Source of the DNA: Zymoseptoria tritici IPO323 | Lineage: Eukaryota; Ascomycota; Dothideomycetes; Mycosphaerellales; Mycosphaerellaceae | Reading direction: 5' to 3' | Assembly (NCBI RefSeq): GCF_000219625.1 | Contig: NC_018211.1 | Coordinates: 1,488,001-1,552,000, forward strand | Length of the DNA stretch: 64,000 nucleotides | In this document: one piece after another, positions 45,761-57,813 of the stretch | How the letters are laid out: the number at the start of each line of letters is the position of its first letter | Position numbering within the stretch: position 1 is the first letter of the stretch | Program-made: the position numbers and the translations under genes | Notes under the pieces: generated by a model | Told to the model about the DNA's origin: nothing | Database searches by the model: none | The model's input: the letters and a program-made list of their open reading frames with translations, nothing else

Positions 45761-48700
45761 TCACTTCATACTAATACTGCTGATCCGCTGCGCCAGTGAA
45801 TTGCCGACCGCATCGATCGCGCCCTTCGGGCTTCGGAGCGAGATCTCCTGGCTACCTGTGCTCCTCTTGAACAGCACAACATTCGTACTGCTGTACAGCC
45901 CACCGGAGCCCTGAAAGGCCTCTACTTCTTGAAGATAGATTCGACTCCAGATGAGGGCATTGTACCACCCGATTGCGAACGCCGTCCATTGGAAACTGGC
46001 GCCGTGTGCAGTCTTTGGCTTTTCGTCTGGTGTAGTATGGTCAGTGTGGCCCATTCGTCTCATCGATCACACCGGAACGTACCTCCTGTCTGCTCACCGC
46101 TGCCATCAGTGGCAGGTTTACTGAACAGTGTCGCGTCAAGGGCCCTTTCTTTGCCACTTGTATTGCTGCTCTTATTCTTCTGCTTGTTCTCGGCATGCTC
46201 GATTGTCTTCAAGATGGGCTCGAGCGGAAGCCGCGATGTCCAAGCTTCGAGCCATTCTGGAGATGGCCGGAAAGTGTTAGAAGTATTCGGTGCGTAGGAC
46301 AACGACGGCAGACTCGAAGCAGATGCGTTGCGCGAGGTGGTTCCCAGAGATACGGCGGGCTTCTTCCCTCGAGCTTTCTCACTGATTCGTGTGGGTGAAT
46401 CCGATGTTCGTCCTGCGCGGGAGGATGATGGTGACGACGGATCTGCTTCATCATCGTCATCATCACCTATGGCGAATCTATCCGTGTCCTCGGGCACGTT
46501 GCTAAGGGTCGAAAACCTGAGAGATGAGACGTCACGCGCGCTGTCGAAGGAAGTCGTCTGTGATGGACTTCGCATCCCACTCCCGTGATCTTTCCGTTCC
46601 TGTCCTTGTCGGTCCAATTCGGCCAGCGCGCCGTCGATCGTGAAGACCTGCAATGCTCTGAAACGTTTCCGACTGCCAATTATGACCTCCACAAATCGTG
46701 GATTCTCTGTACTCATGACATTGATTAGCGTTGTTCGGTGTACGGGCCCCATGTAGGGCTATACGCAAAGGCAAGAGCTGGGCAGAGGGTATCAGAAGCT
46801 CCGTTCATGTCCCCTCGATTCTGTCACAGACGACATTGCGAGGTCCCTGCGAATCTTGTCCTGCCGTCGTTGCTGCACATGCCGTCCTCGTGAAGTGACA
46901 AAAATACTGACCTTCGTAGTGGTTCTCCAGGATCAAATTACAAGCCTCGAGTAAGCTGATCAGCAACGCGTTGTTGGAGTCGTTTGCGAGCAGAAATGCT
47001 GGCGAGGCGAGCATCTCAAATAAGCTCATCAGTTTGGAGCTCGTTGCTCTTGCGAGGTTCTTTTGGTGTGGTGCAATGTTCTTGATGATGATCAAGAGTG
47101 CAGGGTACACGGACTCAAGGCGGCCTTTTGTGGTGGTGAAAATGGTGTGGATCGACTGTATATTCCATTAGTAGATGTAGATGTGCGGAATCATATGGAC
47201 ATACACAAATCAAAAAGTCCGCGTATGATCCATGGAAATTGGGCAGTCTCAGAATGGCAGGCAGAGTCTCTGGATATCTGAACGCCGTATTCAACTTCTC
47301 TGCGAAGAGCCCTTCTGCGCTGAGTGTTTGCAATACGAAGACGCACATTCGCAGGATACCATGCTTCGAAGGGTCGTCTTTGGAGTCCAGTGCATAGTAG
47401 AGAATCAAGACGACGTAGTCGAGAGCGCAGCCGGTCTCCACCAGATACCGACGGAATCGTCGATTGCATTGCAGGAGCTCCCAAAGGAGACTGATCATTT
47501 CAGGCGCCCAAGGCAGGGCTTTGTCCTTGCCAAGGTTGTATGTGAAGTTCCCTATTGATGAGACCTACGATGGGTCAGCTTAGCTCGCCAAGGAAAGCGA
47601 TTTATGCTTACGGGTTGCGCAAGGACGGTACTCATTCCTGTCTGGATGAATTGGAAGTCGTCTGGGCGGTACAGGCTGCTCATCGACTGTCGGAACTGGT
47701 TCTTCAAGGGAGAGACCCCGATCGGAGGTCCATAGATGGCGAGCACAAGGACGAGCTGGAGACAGTTTGTGACCAGAAGCTTCTTCGAATCACCAGCTCC
47801 TGTGGCTATGTCCAGCGGCATGCTCCACAAGTTTGGGTTGTATTTCAGTACCTGAGAGAATCAGTATTCAGTAACATAACTTCTCGACGATCGTCTTTGT
47901 GGTCAAGCATACGGTGTTCAATAGCGAGCAAAGGATGCCGTTGACGACTCTCTTCTCCAACTTGGTTGTCATGTATGTGAGTGCTTTGACGTCGGCAGTA
48001 GCTACCTCATCTGCTTCAATGTCAGCTTGCGATGAATGTGTCGGCATCGTTGAAATCTTACTGGGCTGCATATACATGGTCTTGCTCATGATTGCCAGTA
48101 GAAGCCGCACAGTCTCCTGCTGAAATTTCTCATTCTCCTTGGAACAATTCAGGCTCTTGTTGCTACCAATACCGGTCTGCCATACTCTAATAGAGATCTC
48201 CAGATCCGGTGCTCCCTTCTCGTCCAGCCGTTGTGGTATGCAGTAGCCTGCAAAGAACATGTACTTCACGACGAGATCCAACAGTGTTTCTCCCAGTGGA
48301 GGCCCGATCTCGGTATCAAAGTCTTCCATTCCATACTCTTTCTCCGGCTCCAGACCATCGAACAATCGACCTGGCCGATCCTTCTTCTTGTCCCAGAAAT
48401 ACGTCGGCTTTCGCGGCTGCCAAAAGAAGCGGTCTTGCCATTCCTTGAGGTGTTGTGCTTCGTATATGAACGGGAATAGTCGTGTCAAGATACGCATACA
48501 ATTGGCAATCTCCGTGCTCGTGTTCACGGGCGCGCCGGGATGGACGATGGTGGTCTGCAGTAACCGCAGTCGCGCGACAATAGTGTATATGAGCGTCTCG
48601 AGGTTCTTCCTAGGTTCCACCTGTGCGTCGCCTTGTGGCCGGCTGTCACCATGGCTGAGTGTCAGGTTGCCTAGATCGTTCGGGGACCAGAGCGAGAAGA

Positions 48701-48827
48701 CATCGTCGGCGCATTCAGGCAGGGTATAGAACTGGGACCACAGTGCATCTTCGGGATGGATCTCGTCGTGGCCAGAGAGTTGAAATATACTTTGTTTGAA
48801 AGCGAGCTTGCTCTCTGAGGCGCCCAT
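45761..48827 (-). CDS. HID1: HID1-family Golgi protein
   Basis: Homologue of HID-1 (fission yeast Ftp105), a peripheral Golgi protein in secretory trafficking. Seven exons: 48827..48062, 48010..47913, 47851..47612, 47564..47205, 47155..46912, 46706..46083, 46026..45761, 865 aa. It begins MGASESKLAFKQ, with Gly2 and Ser6 placed as in myristoylated HID-1. Family blocks are VKALTYMTTKLEKRVVNGIL, RPDDFQFIQTGMSTVLAQP, WELLQCNRRFRRYLVETG, DPSKHGILRMCVFVLQTLS and LPNFHGSYADFLICSIHTIF, each completed by splicing. The intron before exon 6 is 205 nt with a GTCAGT donor; its acceptor (TACAG at 46707) was chosen because it alone restores ENPRFVEVII and the following helix. The region after it is acidic and Ser-rich. 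Confidence 0.93.
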
Positions 48828-49259
48828 CGCGAGGTTTGTTCCGCGGCAGAGACCAAGTCAGAAGTTCACCGAAATGGTCGAGGTGTCCGCGAGAAGATGT
48901 GTGGTGAGGATCCAGGCATGTTTGCTCAGAATCTGGCGTTGTTTCCTCCTGAGGTTGATGGACTGATCTATTTCTCCACTGTCTCTCAGCCACGTGCCAT
49001 TGGGTATCGAAGATGACTCCGTTGTGTGTTCGAGAGAGGTTGAAGGGAAGGAGCTGACCGACTTCACTCAAACTCGAGCTCACCTCACAAGAGCCAGTTG
49101 CGTAGCTGGACCCCTAAAAGAGAGATCGCCAGGGTCTGACAGCGGACGCTACTGAGAGGAACGGTCCGAACGTGCAGATTCCCCTGCTGAACCGGCATCG
49201 ATCCGATTCCTTCGTCCTTACACAACACCACATCGATCCGTCCGTCAGAGTATGCTACC
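48828..49259. other. Divergent promoter HID1 / CID-RGG gene
   Basis: A 432-bp gap between divergent genes; a CACGTG lies at about 48992. No gene. Confidence 0.5.
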
Positions 49260-50852
49260 ATGCAGAACAATTCAGAGGCAGTAAACGCTCGCATCGCGGG
49301 CGTTCGTCTCGTCGGCGCCCTGCATCCTCACCTGAACAATGCCGAGGGCAGGGCGTTCGTCAGGCTATTGAATAAAACATTCAACATATGCTCCATCAAG
49401 AATGTCCAGGTTTGTAGCGGATCTCATTACTCTCGGTGCTCTACAAGAATGGTCTACTTACTCGAGACTCCCTCCATAGCTATGCAAGCGTAGCATCATA
49501 AGATACGTCCTCCCTGCAGAGAGCAAGACCGCAATACTGTTGAACTACCTGGAGAATATGAGCAAGCTGCTTGCACCCCGTCCAGCCAACACAAAGAAGC
49601 TGTCCGAACCGACGGGATACGATTGGCACGAAGGATTGGATGTCCGCGATGGTATTATGATGCAGCCGCCGCCATCGGCCGCCCAACGTATGCACATCTT
49701 ATACATCGTGCACGCTGTACTCGTTACTGTTCATGGCTGGCAGAAGCGAGGCGCATTGCCTGCTGCAATCTCCCATACGGATCTGTCGCAAAGACTCGAC
49801 CTTCTCAGGAATCATGCCATTCGCCTGTTCAAGCTTGCCGCTTGCCACGGCATCGTACACGCAGATAATGCTTCGAAGCCGCTCGCGGCTCTCGCTGCCC
49901 AGTGGGAGCAAACACAGATCTTCCCTTCCGAGGAGATCTCTGACCTGGTCAGCCTCACTCAAGACGAAGGCCGATCACTAGAAGATGTGATCGCCGACCT
50001 CAAAGTTGCAGACGAGAAGAAAGTCGTACAGGACAGACTAGATCGCGCCGAGGCTACGAAGTGGGTTGTACCAATCCGGCATGGGGTGAAAGACGATCCG
50101 AACGCGCCGTGGCACGAGCTTCCAGCGGCCAACAGCCTGAACTTGAAGAACATACGCGGCTTCCCACTGCGAGCCGGCGGACTCCCAGCTGGTGGCTACA
50201 AGCTTCGGAATGGAGGTATGTCCGCAGGGTCCTGCTGTCTCTCAAAACTTCACACCACTTTGCTCACAGTAAAATAGGCCACGAAGCGAGCGAGGATCTT
50301 CAAAAAGAAGTCAAGTGGCTGCATAAAGAGATCCTCCACGTCTTCGACGACTTCACGGATCCGGCCGAAGTGCTCGACATTGATCCTTTGGGTAACAAAG
50401 TTTGGAAAGATCCCGAGCGACCGACTCGGAATTATTGGGGCTTCACTCTCGACGGGCGCGAGAAAGCCAAAGCCGTCCGCAAGAAATTCCGAGAGGAAGC
50501 TATCGGCTATGAGGGCGTTCCATGGCTACAAGACGACCCTGCGGAAGCTAAACACTCTGCAATCGAGCGTGCACGAGCTTTGGCCGCAGGTCGAGCGCCG
50601 GTCGACAATGGCCGTGGACGAGGTGGTTGGAACGGCGGGCCCAGTGGATTCGATGGCAATCGGGGTGGACGAGGAGGATGGCGAGGAGATCAACGCGGCG
50701 GCCATGGAGATATGCGTACATCTTGGAATGGAGATGCGCGTGGAGGATGGAACGGCGGTGGCCGGGGAGCCTGGGGTGGAGAAGGTCGTGGAGGAGGCTC
50801 ACGTGGGCAGGGTCGTGGCACAGGCCGCGGCGGGGAGTATCGAGGTTTCTAG
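49260..50852 (+). CDS. CID-like protein with C-terminal RGG repeats
   Basis: Three exons: 49260..49409, 49480..50215, 50278..50852, 486 aa; introns GTTTGT...ATAG and GTATGT...ATAG. Residues of about 40-220 look like an all-helical CTD-interaction domain: a segment SKTAILLNYLENMSKLLAP, then QRMHILYIVHAVLVTVHGW at the place of the CID helix usually read as hxLLYLhNDVLHH, and KPLAALAAQWEQTQIFPSEE like the final CID helix. The ND of typical CIDs is replaced, so the assignment is tentative. The C terminus (about residues 405-486) is Arg/Gly/Trp-rich with repeated GGW and RGG, suited to RNA binding. A role at the RNA polymerase II CTD or in RNA processing is inference. Confidence 0.7.
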
Positions 50853-51102
50853 AGGGACACCGTGGAGCGGATGAAGCACTTTGTGCCGCTCAAGTATTTG
50901 AAGCCTTTCTCTCAACGGATCTTTTACTGCTGCTCCGTCAAGGGCCGCTGCAGTTGGCGGGGTTCATTGAGTTTCGCTTAGTCTGCTAGTTTTACTAGCG
51001 CCGATGCTAGCGTGGGCTGGTCACTGCCCCAGGCTATCCAGGTCCCATTGTTCGCGGTTTCCTGCCACGCTCACGAACTCGTCTACAACATAACACCGGA
51101 TC

Positions 51103-52227
51103 ATGCCTGACGATGCGAGACATACAACGCCGCCGCGGCGTGCAGACGGGCCTGCTCGGGTTCCCATCACGCCAGAGCAAGTTCGGCGCATGGAAGAGAG
51201 CCGACTCAGAGCGAAAGCTTTAAGATCACAGCAAGACGCAGCCGCTGCACGAGCAGCAGCGAGTAGGACTTCCGCCCCGCCGACTGCAGGTCAAAAACGA
51301 GCACATGCCACCATAAGCACATCCGACGTTCCCGCTACGAGTCGAGACGCTCGCATCACGCCGTCGAAATTACCGAGCAGCAACAATGGCCTCGCGCAGG
51401 TGCAAGATACGGGCATTCGAGCGGCGAGGAAGTTTCAGAAGTTCGTGGAGTATGACTTCAGTAAGATGACAGATACCAAGGGTGGTTTCATGACCCATGA
51501 AGACGACCCGTACAACAAGACGTTGAACCAGCCTGGGGAGGATGGCAAACCCGCGAACATGACATTGAAAGAGTGGGAGCAGCAGCAATTGCAACGCCGA
51601 TTACGTGCTCAGAAAGCCGGACCGTACGAGCCTGGCCTCTCCGTCTTCGATCAGGCCACGGCGAAAAAGTGTCGAGAGTGCGGCACATTGGAGATAGACT
51701 GGACATGGGATGAAGTATTCCACTGTCAAGTATGCCATTCTTGTAAGGAAAAGCTTCCTGATAAGTACTCGCTTCTCACCAAGTCCGAGGCCAGGGAGGA
51801 CTATCTCCTAACGGATCCTGAGCTGAAGGATCCCGAGCTGCTGCCACATCTAGAAAAGCCGAACCCGCACAAAGCTCACTGGCACAGCATGATGCTGTAC
51901 CTCCGGTATCAGATTGAGGAGTATGCGTTTTCGGACAGGAAGTGGGGAAGTGCTGAAGCCCTGGATGAGGAGTTCGAAAGGAGGAAGACTGAAGCAAAGG
52001 ATAGGAAAGAGAAGAAGTTTAAGAACAAGTTGAACGAGCTGAAGAAAAGGACAAGAGTGGACGCATACAAGCGAGCACGAGGCGGCGGAGGTGGGGAGTT
52101 TGGAGATACGATAGGGAATGGTAGACACGAGCATGAATGGGGAAGGTCTGTTGAGGATCCAGAGACCGGCATGCAAAAGAAGAGCTGTGTTGAGTGTGGC
52201 ATGGAAGTGGAGGAGTTGGAGCTCTGA
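51103..52227 (+). CDS. RAD14: DNA repair protein RAD14 (XPA)
   Basis: Damage-verification factor of nucleotide excision repair. A single exon of 374 aa. The zinc finger has the XPA spacing C-X2-C-X17-C-X2-C (CRECGTLEIDWTWDEVFHCQ continuing to CHSC, near residues 190-213). The DNA-binding part follows with KLPDKYSLLTKSEAREDYLL, the XPA signature, and TDPELKDPELLPHLEKPNPH. The rest is basic and helical (EFERRKTEAKDRKEKKFKNK), ending in a C-terminal CVECGMEVEELEL. The 100-residue N terminus is disordered and Ala/Arg-rich. Length is close to yeast Rad14. Confidence 0.97.
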   Translation: MPDDARHTTPPRRADGPARVPITPEQVRRMEESRLRAKALRSQQDAAAARAAASRTSAPPTAGQKRAHATISTSDVPATSRDARITPSKLPSSNNGLAQVQDTGIRAARKFQKFVEYDFSKMTDTKGGFMTHEDDPYNKTLNQPGEDGKPANMTLKEWEQQQLQRRLRAQKAGPYEPGLSVFDQATAKKCRECGTLEIDWTWDEVFHCQVCHSCKEKLPDKYSLLTKSEAREDYLLTDPELKDPELLPHLEKPNPHKAHWHSMMLYLRYQIEEYAFSDRKWGSAEALDEEFERRKTEAKDRKEKKFKNKLNELKKRTRVDAYKRARGGGGGEFGDTIGNGRHEHEWGRSVEDPETGMQKKSCVECGMEVEELEL

Positions 52228-52941
52228 AAGGGCCGTGAGCTGGCAGTGCTCTCTGATGCAGACGGTTACCAGTCCTATGATACCCACGGCGATCCTAATC
52301 TTACCTACCTGTTCGATCAATTAACGCGCCATGTCATTTTACCTACACGGCGTGAAAGTACGACCCGCCACGTACAAGTACCGCTATCTAGCATGTGCTA
52401 CTACCTTACATGTACGCCTGTTTGCCGTGCGCTCCATATGTGACCTACACGATTATTATGCATGTCCTACCAGCCGTCCCAGTAAGGTTTCTCCTCGAGA
52501 ACTTACCAGACCGAAATGCACTCCTGCTATCACATGTGTTAGACCATACCTCAGCTCCTTCTTTGATTTTCACTGTTGAGCGATCAAAAATAAGGTAGCG
52601 CGGTTCAAGTGATGTCAGGGTCCAGCGGGCTCCAGCGGGCGAAGAGTTGATGAAAGAGCGAGCCCTTGGAGCCGCCACTAAAAAAGAGCAATCCGACAAA
52701 GGACGAATACTCTCTCGCCGTGAGTTTTGCTACATACAACTTATCACTGTCACGCAGCGGACTCGCAACATTCGCCTAATAATTTCATTTTCCGCGTGCG
52801 GATACGCCGCCTGAAACCCTCACCGCCGTAATCCTCCGCTGCCCAACGTAGGAGAAATTCTGTCCCGCACTCCCCACCTTTAAGACGCTTTTTCGCCAAA
52901 CCTGAGACCTTCCACACCACACCACACATCACACCCTCAAC
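52228..52941. other. Intergenic with short-word repeats
   Basis: Between RAD14 and ARB1. The part 52320-52470 is rich in CATGT and GTAC words like the tract at 32750-33070. A perfect 10-bp direct repeat (tccagcgggc) lies at 52621-52640. No gene is evident; the end is the ARB1 promoter. Confidence 0.5.
52621..52640. repeat. 10-bp tandem direct repeat
   Basis: Two adjacent perfect copies of tccagcgggc, about 300 bp upstream of the ARB1 start. Confidence 0.8.
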
Positions 52942-54884
52942 ATGGTTTCCGCTTCCAAGGCCGCCCGCGAGGCAAAGCGTGCTGAGAAGCCCAAGAAGAC
53001 CACCACCAGCAGACTCGCTTCGAAAAATGCGTCCAAGAACGGCTCGGAGGCTTCCTCTGTCAACGGAGACGATGAACTCGATGAGAACGGCAACGCCCTC
53101 CCCACCGCCAGAGAACAAAAGCTCGCCGACAAGGTCGCGCAATTGAAGCTGCAAGAGGACCGCGATGGTATTTCAGACCGTGTCACAACTGGTGTTCTGG
53201 CATCACTCCCAGCCAGCAGAGACGTCAAGATCACATCAGCTTCGCTCGTGTTCCACGGCAAAGTCCTCTTCAACGACACCACCATTGAAGTCAACTACGG
53301 GCGTCGGTATGGTCTCCTCGGAGAGAACGGCTGCGGAAAGTCCACTTTCCTCAAGGCCGTCGACAAGCGCGAATTTCCCTTCCCCGACCACCTCGACATT
53401 TACCTGCTCAACGAGGGAGCCGAGCCATCCGATTCTGGCGCCCTCGAGTGGGTGGTGAACCAAGCCGAGAGTGAGATGAAGAGATTGGAAGATCTTGCGG
53501 AGAAGATCCTCGAAGACGAGGGTCCGGACAGCCCAAAGCTTGAGGATATCTACGAGCGTATCGATGGCATGGATCCGTCTACCTTCCACACCCGCGCTTC
53601 TCTTATCTTGACTGGTTTGGGTTTCAACAAGAAGACAATGGACAAGAAGACGAAGGACATGTCCGGTGGATGGCGTATGCGTGTGGCTCTCGCAAAGGCC
53701 CTGTTCGTCCGTCCATCGCTGCTCTTGCTCGATGACCCCACTGCCCATTTGGATTTGGAGGCCTGCGTGTGGCTGGAGGAGTACCTCAAGAAGTGGGACC
53801 GCACACTCATCTTGGTTTCCCACTCCATGGATTTCTTGAACGGTGTCTGCACAACCATGATTGACATGCGCGAGAAGTCCATCATGTACTTTGGTGGTAA
53901 CTACGACTCATACATCAAGACCAGGAGCGAACTCGAGGTCAACCAGCAAAAGGCCTACGAGAAGCAGCAAGACGAGATCAAGCATATCAAGGAGTTCATC
54001 GCCAAGGCCGGTACCTACGCCAACTTGGTGCGTCAGGCAAAGTCTCGTCAGAAGATTCTCGACAAGATGGAGGCAGACGGTTTCATTCAGCCAGTGCACC
54101 AGGACCGTGTCTTCTCTTTCCGCTTCGCAGATGTCGAGAAGCTCCCACCACCTGTGCTCTCCCTGGACAACGTCACCTTCTCGTACTCTGGAAAAGCCTC
54201 GGACAACCTCTACGAGCACCTCGACTTCGGTGTCGACATGGACAGCAGAACCGCACTCGTCGGACCCAACGGTGTCGGCAAGTCGACTCTTCTCCGCATC
54301 TTCACTGGCAAGCTCTCTCCCACATCCGGCTCCGTGTCCCGACACACCCACTTGAAGCTCGGCATGTACAGCCAGCACTCCGCTGAGCAGCTCGACCTGA
54401 CCAAGTCTGCCCTCGACTTCGTTCGCGACAAGTACCCCGCCATCTCTCAAGACTACCAATACTGGAGACAACAGCTCGGAAAGTACGGTCTTTCTGGAGA
54501 GTCTCAGACTGCCGTCATGGGCACTCTTTCCGAAGGACAGAAGAGCCGTATCGTGTTCGCACTGCTCGCTATCGAGGGACCAAACATGTTGCTTCTGGAC
54601 GAGCCTACCAACGGTCTGGACATTCCCACAATTGACTCGTTGGCTGATGCCATCAACGCCTTCTCTGGTGGTGTAGTCGTCGTTTCCCACGACTTCAGGT
54701 ATGTTCTGATCGGAATCCTCCTGAATGTGTTTGCTTCAAATACTGACTCGCAAATAGACTACTTGACAAGATCGCAAAGGACATCATGGTGTGCGAGAAC
54801 AAGACCGTCACGCGGTGGGACGGCAGCATTGGCGAGTACAAGGGCCACCTCAGGAAGAAGATGTTGGCAGCTGGAGGTGTCTAA
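52942..54884 (+). CDS. ARB1: ABC-F ATPase ARB1 (ribosome biogenesis)
   Basis: Soluble twin-ATPase that shuttles between nucleus and cytoplasm and acts in 40S and 60S maturation. Two exons: 52942..54698 and 54758..54884, 627 aa; the intron has a TACTGAC branch and joins SHDFR to [20 protein letters not shown]1 has Walker [10 protein letters not shown], signature [15 protein letters not shown] and Walker [14 protein letters not shown] (DD where DE is usual, as commonly seen in this family). NBD2 has [23 protein letters not shown] and [12 protein letters not shown]. The linker is the charged ABC-F helix pair. The N terminus is Lys/Ala-rich. Codon use is strongly C-biased, as for a highly expressed gene. 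Confidence 0.96.
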
Positions 54885-55298
54885 ATTCGGACACTCACTA
54901 GGTCTGGCAACACGAATGAACTGCATGCATGATGACGGCACTGGGACAGCAACGAGTAGACTTACCGTGCCATTATGCCGCATCATAGGATGCGTGGGCT
55001 CCGTCAAGCACTCGACTGCATTGGATGGGATAGAAGTGGTTTCGCGGCGTTTTCTGATAGATACCAAAAGAATGAAAGTGCTCTTTTCAGATGCACTGTG
55101 CTTCTTTTTGACAATTTCACTTTACTTCGATGTGTTCAATATAGTCGCAAGAAACCGTCGAGCCCTTCGCTTCCACCTCGTCTTCTTTACGGATCGTACA
55201 GCCGAAAGTCTTGGCGGCATGTCGACCTCCGCTTCCATTGGACTTCACGTCACTTGCTTGCGATCAGGCCTCGACAAAACATTCGCAACACAGTCACG
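54885..55298. other. Intergenic ARB1 / complex I subunit
   Basis: 3' UTR of ARB1 and promoter of the complex I gene. No gene. Confidence 0.5.
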
Positions 55299-56011
55299 AT
55301 GGTGATCAATCCGACATACCTGGCGCAGAGGACGCGATCCTGTACGTCTTCTCGCATACGAGCCACATGGAGCAGCGGCTAATCTGAAGTGTCAAACAGC
55401 CGTCAACTGGGCGGATGCGAAGTCGCGAGTTCTGAGCAGCTACAGGGACTGGTTGAGGGCGGTATGTTCTTCCACGTGCGACGAGGCTTTAAATAGTTGA
55501 AAGAGCGAGGGAGAGGGAGGGCGAAAGGTGTACGAAAGCGCAAAGAGGAGGAAGCGGAGGAGAAAGCGAGATGAACACGGACAATCGGCTGACAGGAATG
55601 ATTACACAGGGCCCGGAGATCCAGCAAATGTACTCTCTCAACATGCCAGTCTCAGCGATCCGGACGAAGATGCGGGAGGAATTCGAGCGGCATAGATACG
55701 TCTCGAAATTGAAGACGACGGATGTGCTGCTGTTCAACAGTCACTCGGAATTTCAGGTAAGCGAGGATACATACTACTGACTGGGGGAATCAGCACGACA
55801 ATTTGAAACTCCGGTGCTGACGGTCGTGTAGGAGACACTCAACTACTGGAAACAGCTCAATCATGTGCTGAAGTACTTTCGCGCCGAGGAGGAGCCAAAG
55901 GCGAGGCTACCGCAGAACTTCATTCAGGGTTTCCTCGAGGTGGGTCTTCACTCATTCATGCTCAGGTCGAAGAATATGTGACTGACAGCAACTTCGCAGG
56001 GTCGGAATTGA
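55299..56011 (+). CDS. Complex I LYR subunit NDUFA6/B14-type (NUO-14.8, NB4M)
   Basis: Accessory subunit of mitochondrial NADH:ubiquinone oxidoreductase that binds the acyl-carrier protein. Five exons: 55299..55341, 55400..55461, 55610..55756, 55832..55939, 56000..56011, 123 aa. The product starts [18 protein letters not shown]. The LYR-type motif region is [20 protein letters not shown], and [40 protein letters not shown] and [11 protein letters not shown] follow, matching the family along its length. The last exon is only GRN plus stop. All junctions are GT-AG and in phase. Having five exons for 123 residues is notable. Confidence 0.95.
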
Positions 56012-56322
56012 TGTGCTTCAAACTTGCGAGCTTTACTGTACTTGAGACTGTAGCATGGTGTACAAACATACCCGTAGAACCTGCTCTGTCTGCCAATCAA
56101 ATCCACCAAAACACCATTATACTCCATACGCCCTGCTTCGCCAGAAAGTCACGTCGTATCGCCCCTCCAGAGAAGCCTCTAATCTACACAGAGCATAGTC
56201 GAGACTGTCACAGCGCGGCGCAATGCAGCGGCTGCCCGGATGCCCAACTCGATTTGACGGACATTGGTCATGCGGCGCTTTTCCTTCATGTTCAGGTCCA
56301 ATGCAGACCCATGCGGCACTCA
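56012..56322. other. Intergenic, convergent 3' ends
   Basis: 311 bp between the convergent complex I gene and RPC19. No gene. Confidence 0.5.
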
Positions 56323-56891
56323 TTACCTCTTGCTCACGCGGTCTGGATTTGCCTCGTTGAACTCGTCGCGCGCAGTGGTAAACTTCTCCTCAACAGCATC
56401 GCACATGTCTGAGAGGTCGTCGAGGCCTTTGCGAAGAACTTCCATAACATTCACGCCGTCTGAAAGTGATGTTAGCTTCGTGTCGAAACTTGACGATCGA
56501 AGCGACTCACCCCATGTCTGTATCCGCAAGTTCATGACTGCCTCTGAAGGATGTGGAATTGAGTAGCCGCAGAACTCGACATCGGGGCTTTAAAGTGATG
56601 GTCAGTACGGCTTGCTGAGTCAAGAGATCCTAGGTCGCTTCGACTCACTTCTTCATGATCATATATCGCAGCGCGTTGCCGAGAGTGTGGTCCTCCTTCT
56701 CGAATGCGAAAGATGCAGCGGTGTCTGTTCCTCCGGGTAGCTGCAAATGATCAGTACTGCTTGCGATCTTGAGGTGACAGCCGTACCATTCGTAACCTTT
56801 GCTTTTCGTGCGCAAACTCGTCACTTGCGCCGTTCACTTCCGCGCCCGCAGCTGCGTCGGCCATTTCATGATCTCCGTTGTCTGTCGCCAT
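56323..56891 (-). CDS. RPC19: RNA polymerase I and III subunit AC19
   Basis: Alpha-like assembly subunit shared by RNA polymerases I and III. Four exons: 56891..56787, 56740..56649, 56587..56511, 56459..56323, 136 aa. Spliced family motifs are FAFEKEDHTLGNALRYMIMK, the alpha-dimerisation signature, then NPDVEFCGYSIPHPSEAVMN and LRIQTWDGVNVMEVLRKGL. The N terminus is a short Ala/Glu-rich extension. The length equals that of other RPC19 proteins. Introns are 46, 61 and 51 nt. Confidence 0.96.
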
Positions 56892-57132
56892 TTCGATTTT
56901 CGTTTGTTCAATTGACACGAGATCAATCAGAGTCTCGAAGATGCGACTCCATCAAATCGGATCTGCGAAAAATTGCTGAGTAAGGAGCCTTTTAAAGTTC
57001 GAGCAGGGTTCAGCTATCCGGTACGTCAGGAACGATGATCTTCTTCTTGCGAGCACCTTTTGAACAACGTTTCACACGATACAGACAGTTCAATTCTTCT
57101 CGAAACCCTTGAACCGTCTCTACAAATCCACC

Positions 57133-57813
57133 ATGTCTTCCCAACCTCGAGTCCGAAGCGCCGCGCTAGCCCGTGACACCAACGAAACCAAGATCCAAAT
57201 GGCGATCAACCTCGACGGCGGCGAGCTGCCCTCGACCACCGACTCCTCCAACACCAACGGCAGCGAAGGCCACGCCACACAGTCCTCCAAATCGCAGCAA
57301 ATCAGCGTCAACACCGGCATCGGCTTCCTAGACCACATGCTGCACGCTCTAGCGAAACACTCCGGCTGGTCACTTTCGATCCTGACAAAAGGCGACCTGC
57401 ACATCGACGACCACCACACTGCGGAGGATACATGTATTGCGTTGGGACAAGCGTTCAAATCTGCACTGCAAACTACGACAGGCTTGGCGAGATTCGGTTC
57501 GGCGTATGCGCCGCTGGACGAGGCATTGAGCAGAGCAGTGGTGGACTTGAGCAATCGGCCGTACAGCGTGATCGAGTTGGGATTGAAGAGGGAGAAGATT
57601 GGCGACTTGTCGTGCGAGATGATACCCCATTGCATGGAGAGCTTTGCGCTACACGCCGGGATTACAATGCATGTGGACTGTCTAAGGGGATTCAACGATC
57701 ATCACCGGGCGGAGAGTGCGTTCAAGGCACTGGCTGTGGCATTGCGAATGGCGACAAGTCCAGTCGCGGGCAAGGAAGGAGAAGTGCCGAGTACGAAAGG
57801 AGTCTTGTTCTGA
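57133..57813 (+). CDS. HIS3: Imidazoleglycerol-phosphate dehydratase
   Basis: Manganese-dependent dehydratase, sixth step of histidine synthesis. A single exon of 226 aa. Metal ligands are in the family motifs [31 protein letters not shown] and [19 protein letters not shown]. The substrate part [20 protein letters not shown] is present, and the C terminus PSTKGVLF is canonical. The start at 57133 ([12 protein letters not shown]) is the first ATG of the frame and has a CCACCATG context. A Ser/Thr-rich insert follows LDGGELP. Codon third positions change from mostly C to mostly G at about 57400. Confidence 0.97.
   Translation: MSSQPRVRSAALARDTNETKIQMAINLDGGELPSTTDSSNTNGSEGHATQSSKSQQISVNTGIGFLDHMLHALAKHSGWSLSILTKGDLHIDDHHTAEDTCIALGQAFKSALQTTTGLARFGSAYAPLDEALSRAVVDLSNRPYSVIELGLKREKIGDLSCEMIPHCMESFALHAGITMHVDCLRGFNDHHRAESAFKALAVALRMATSPVAGKEGEVPSTKGVLF

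Noticed and set aside
53236..54690. Minus-strand frames of 195-260 codons opposite ARB1
   Set aside because: They are shadows of the strongly codon-biased ABC-F gene.
54699..55305. Extension of the ARB1 frame to a 787-aa protein
   Set aside because: The extra 200 residues come from reading through an intron with a TACTGAC branch. Splicing gives the conserved ABC-F C terminus and a normal length.
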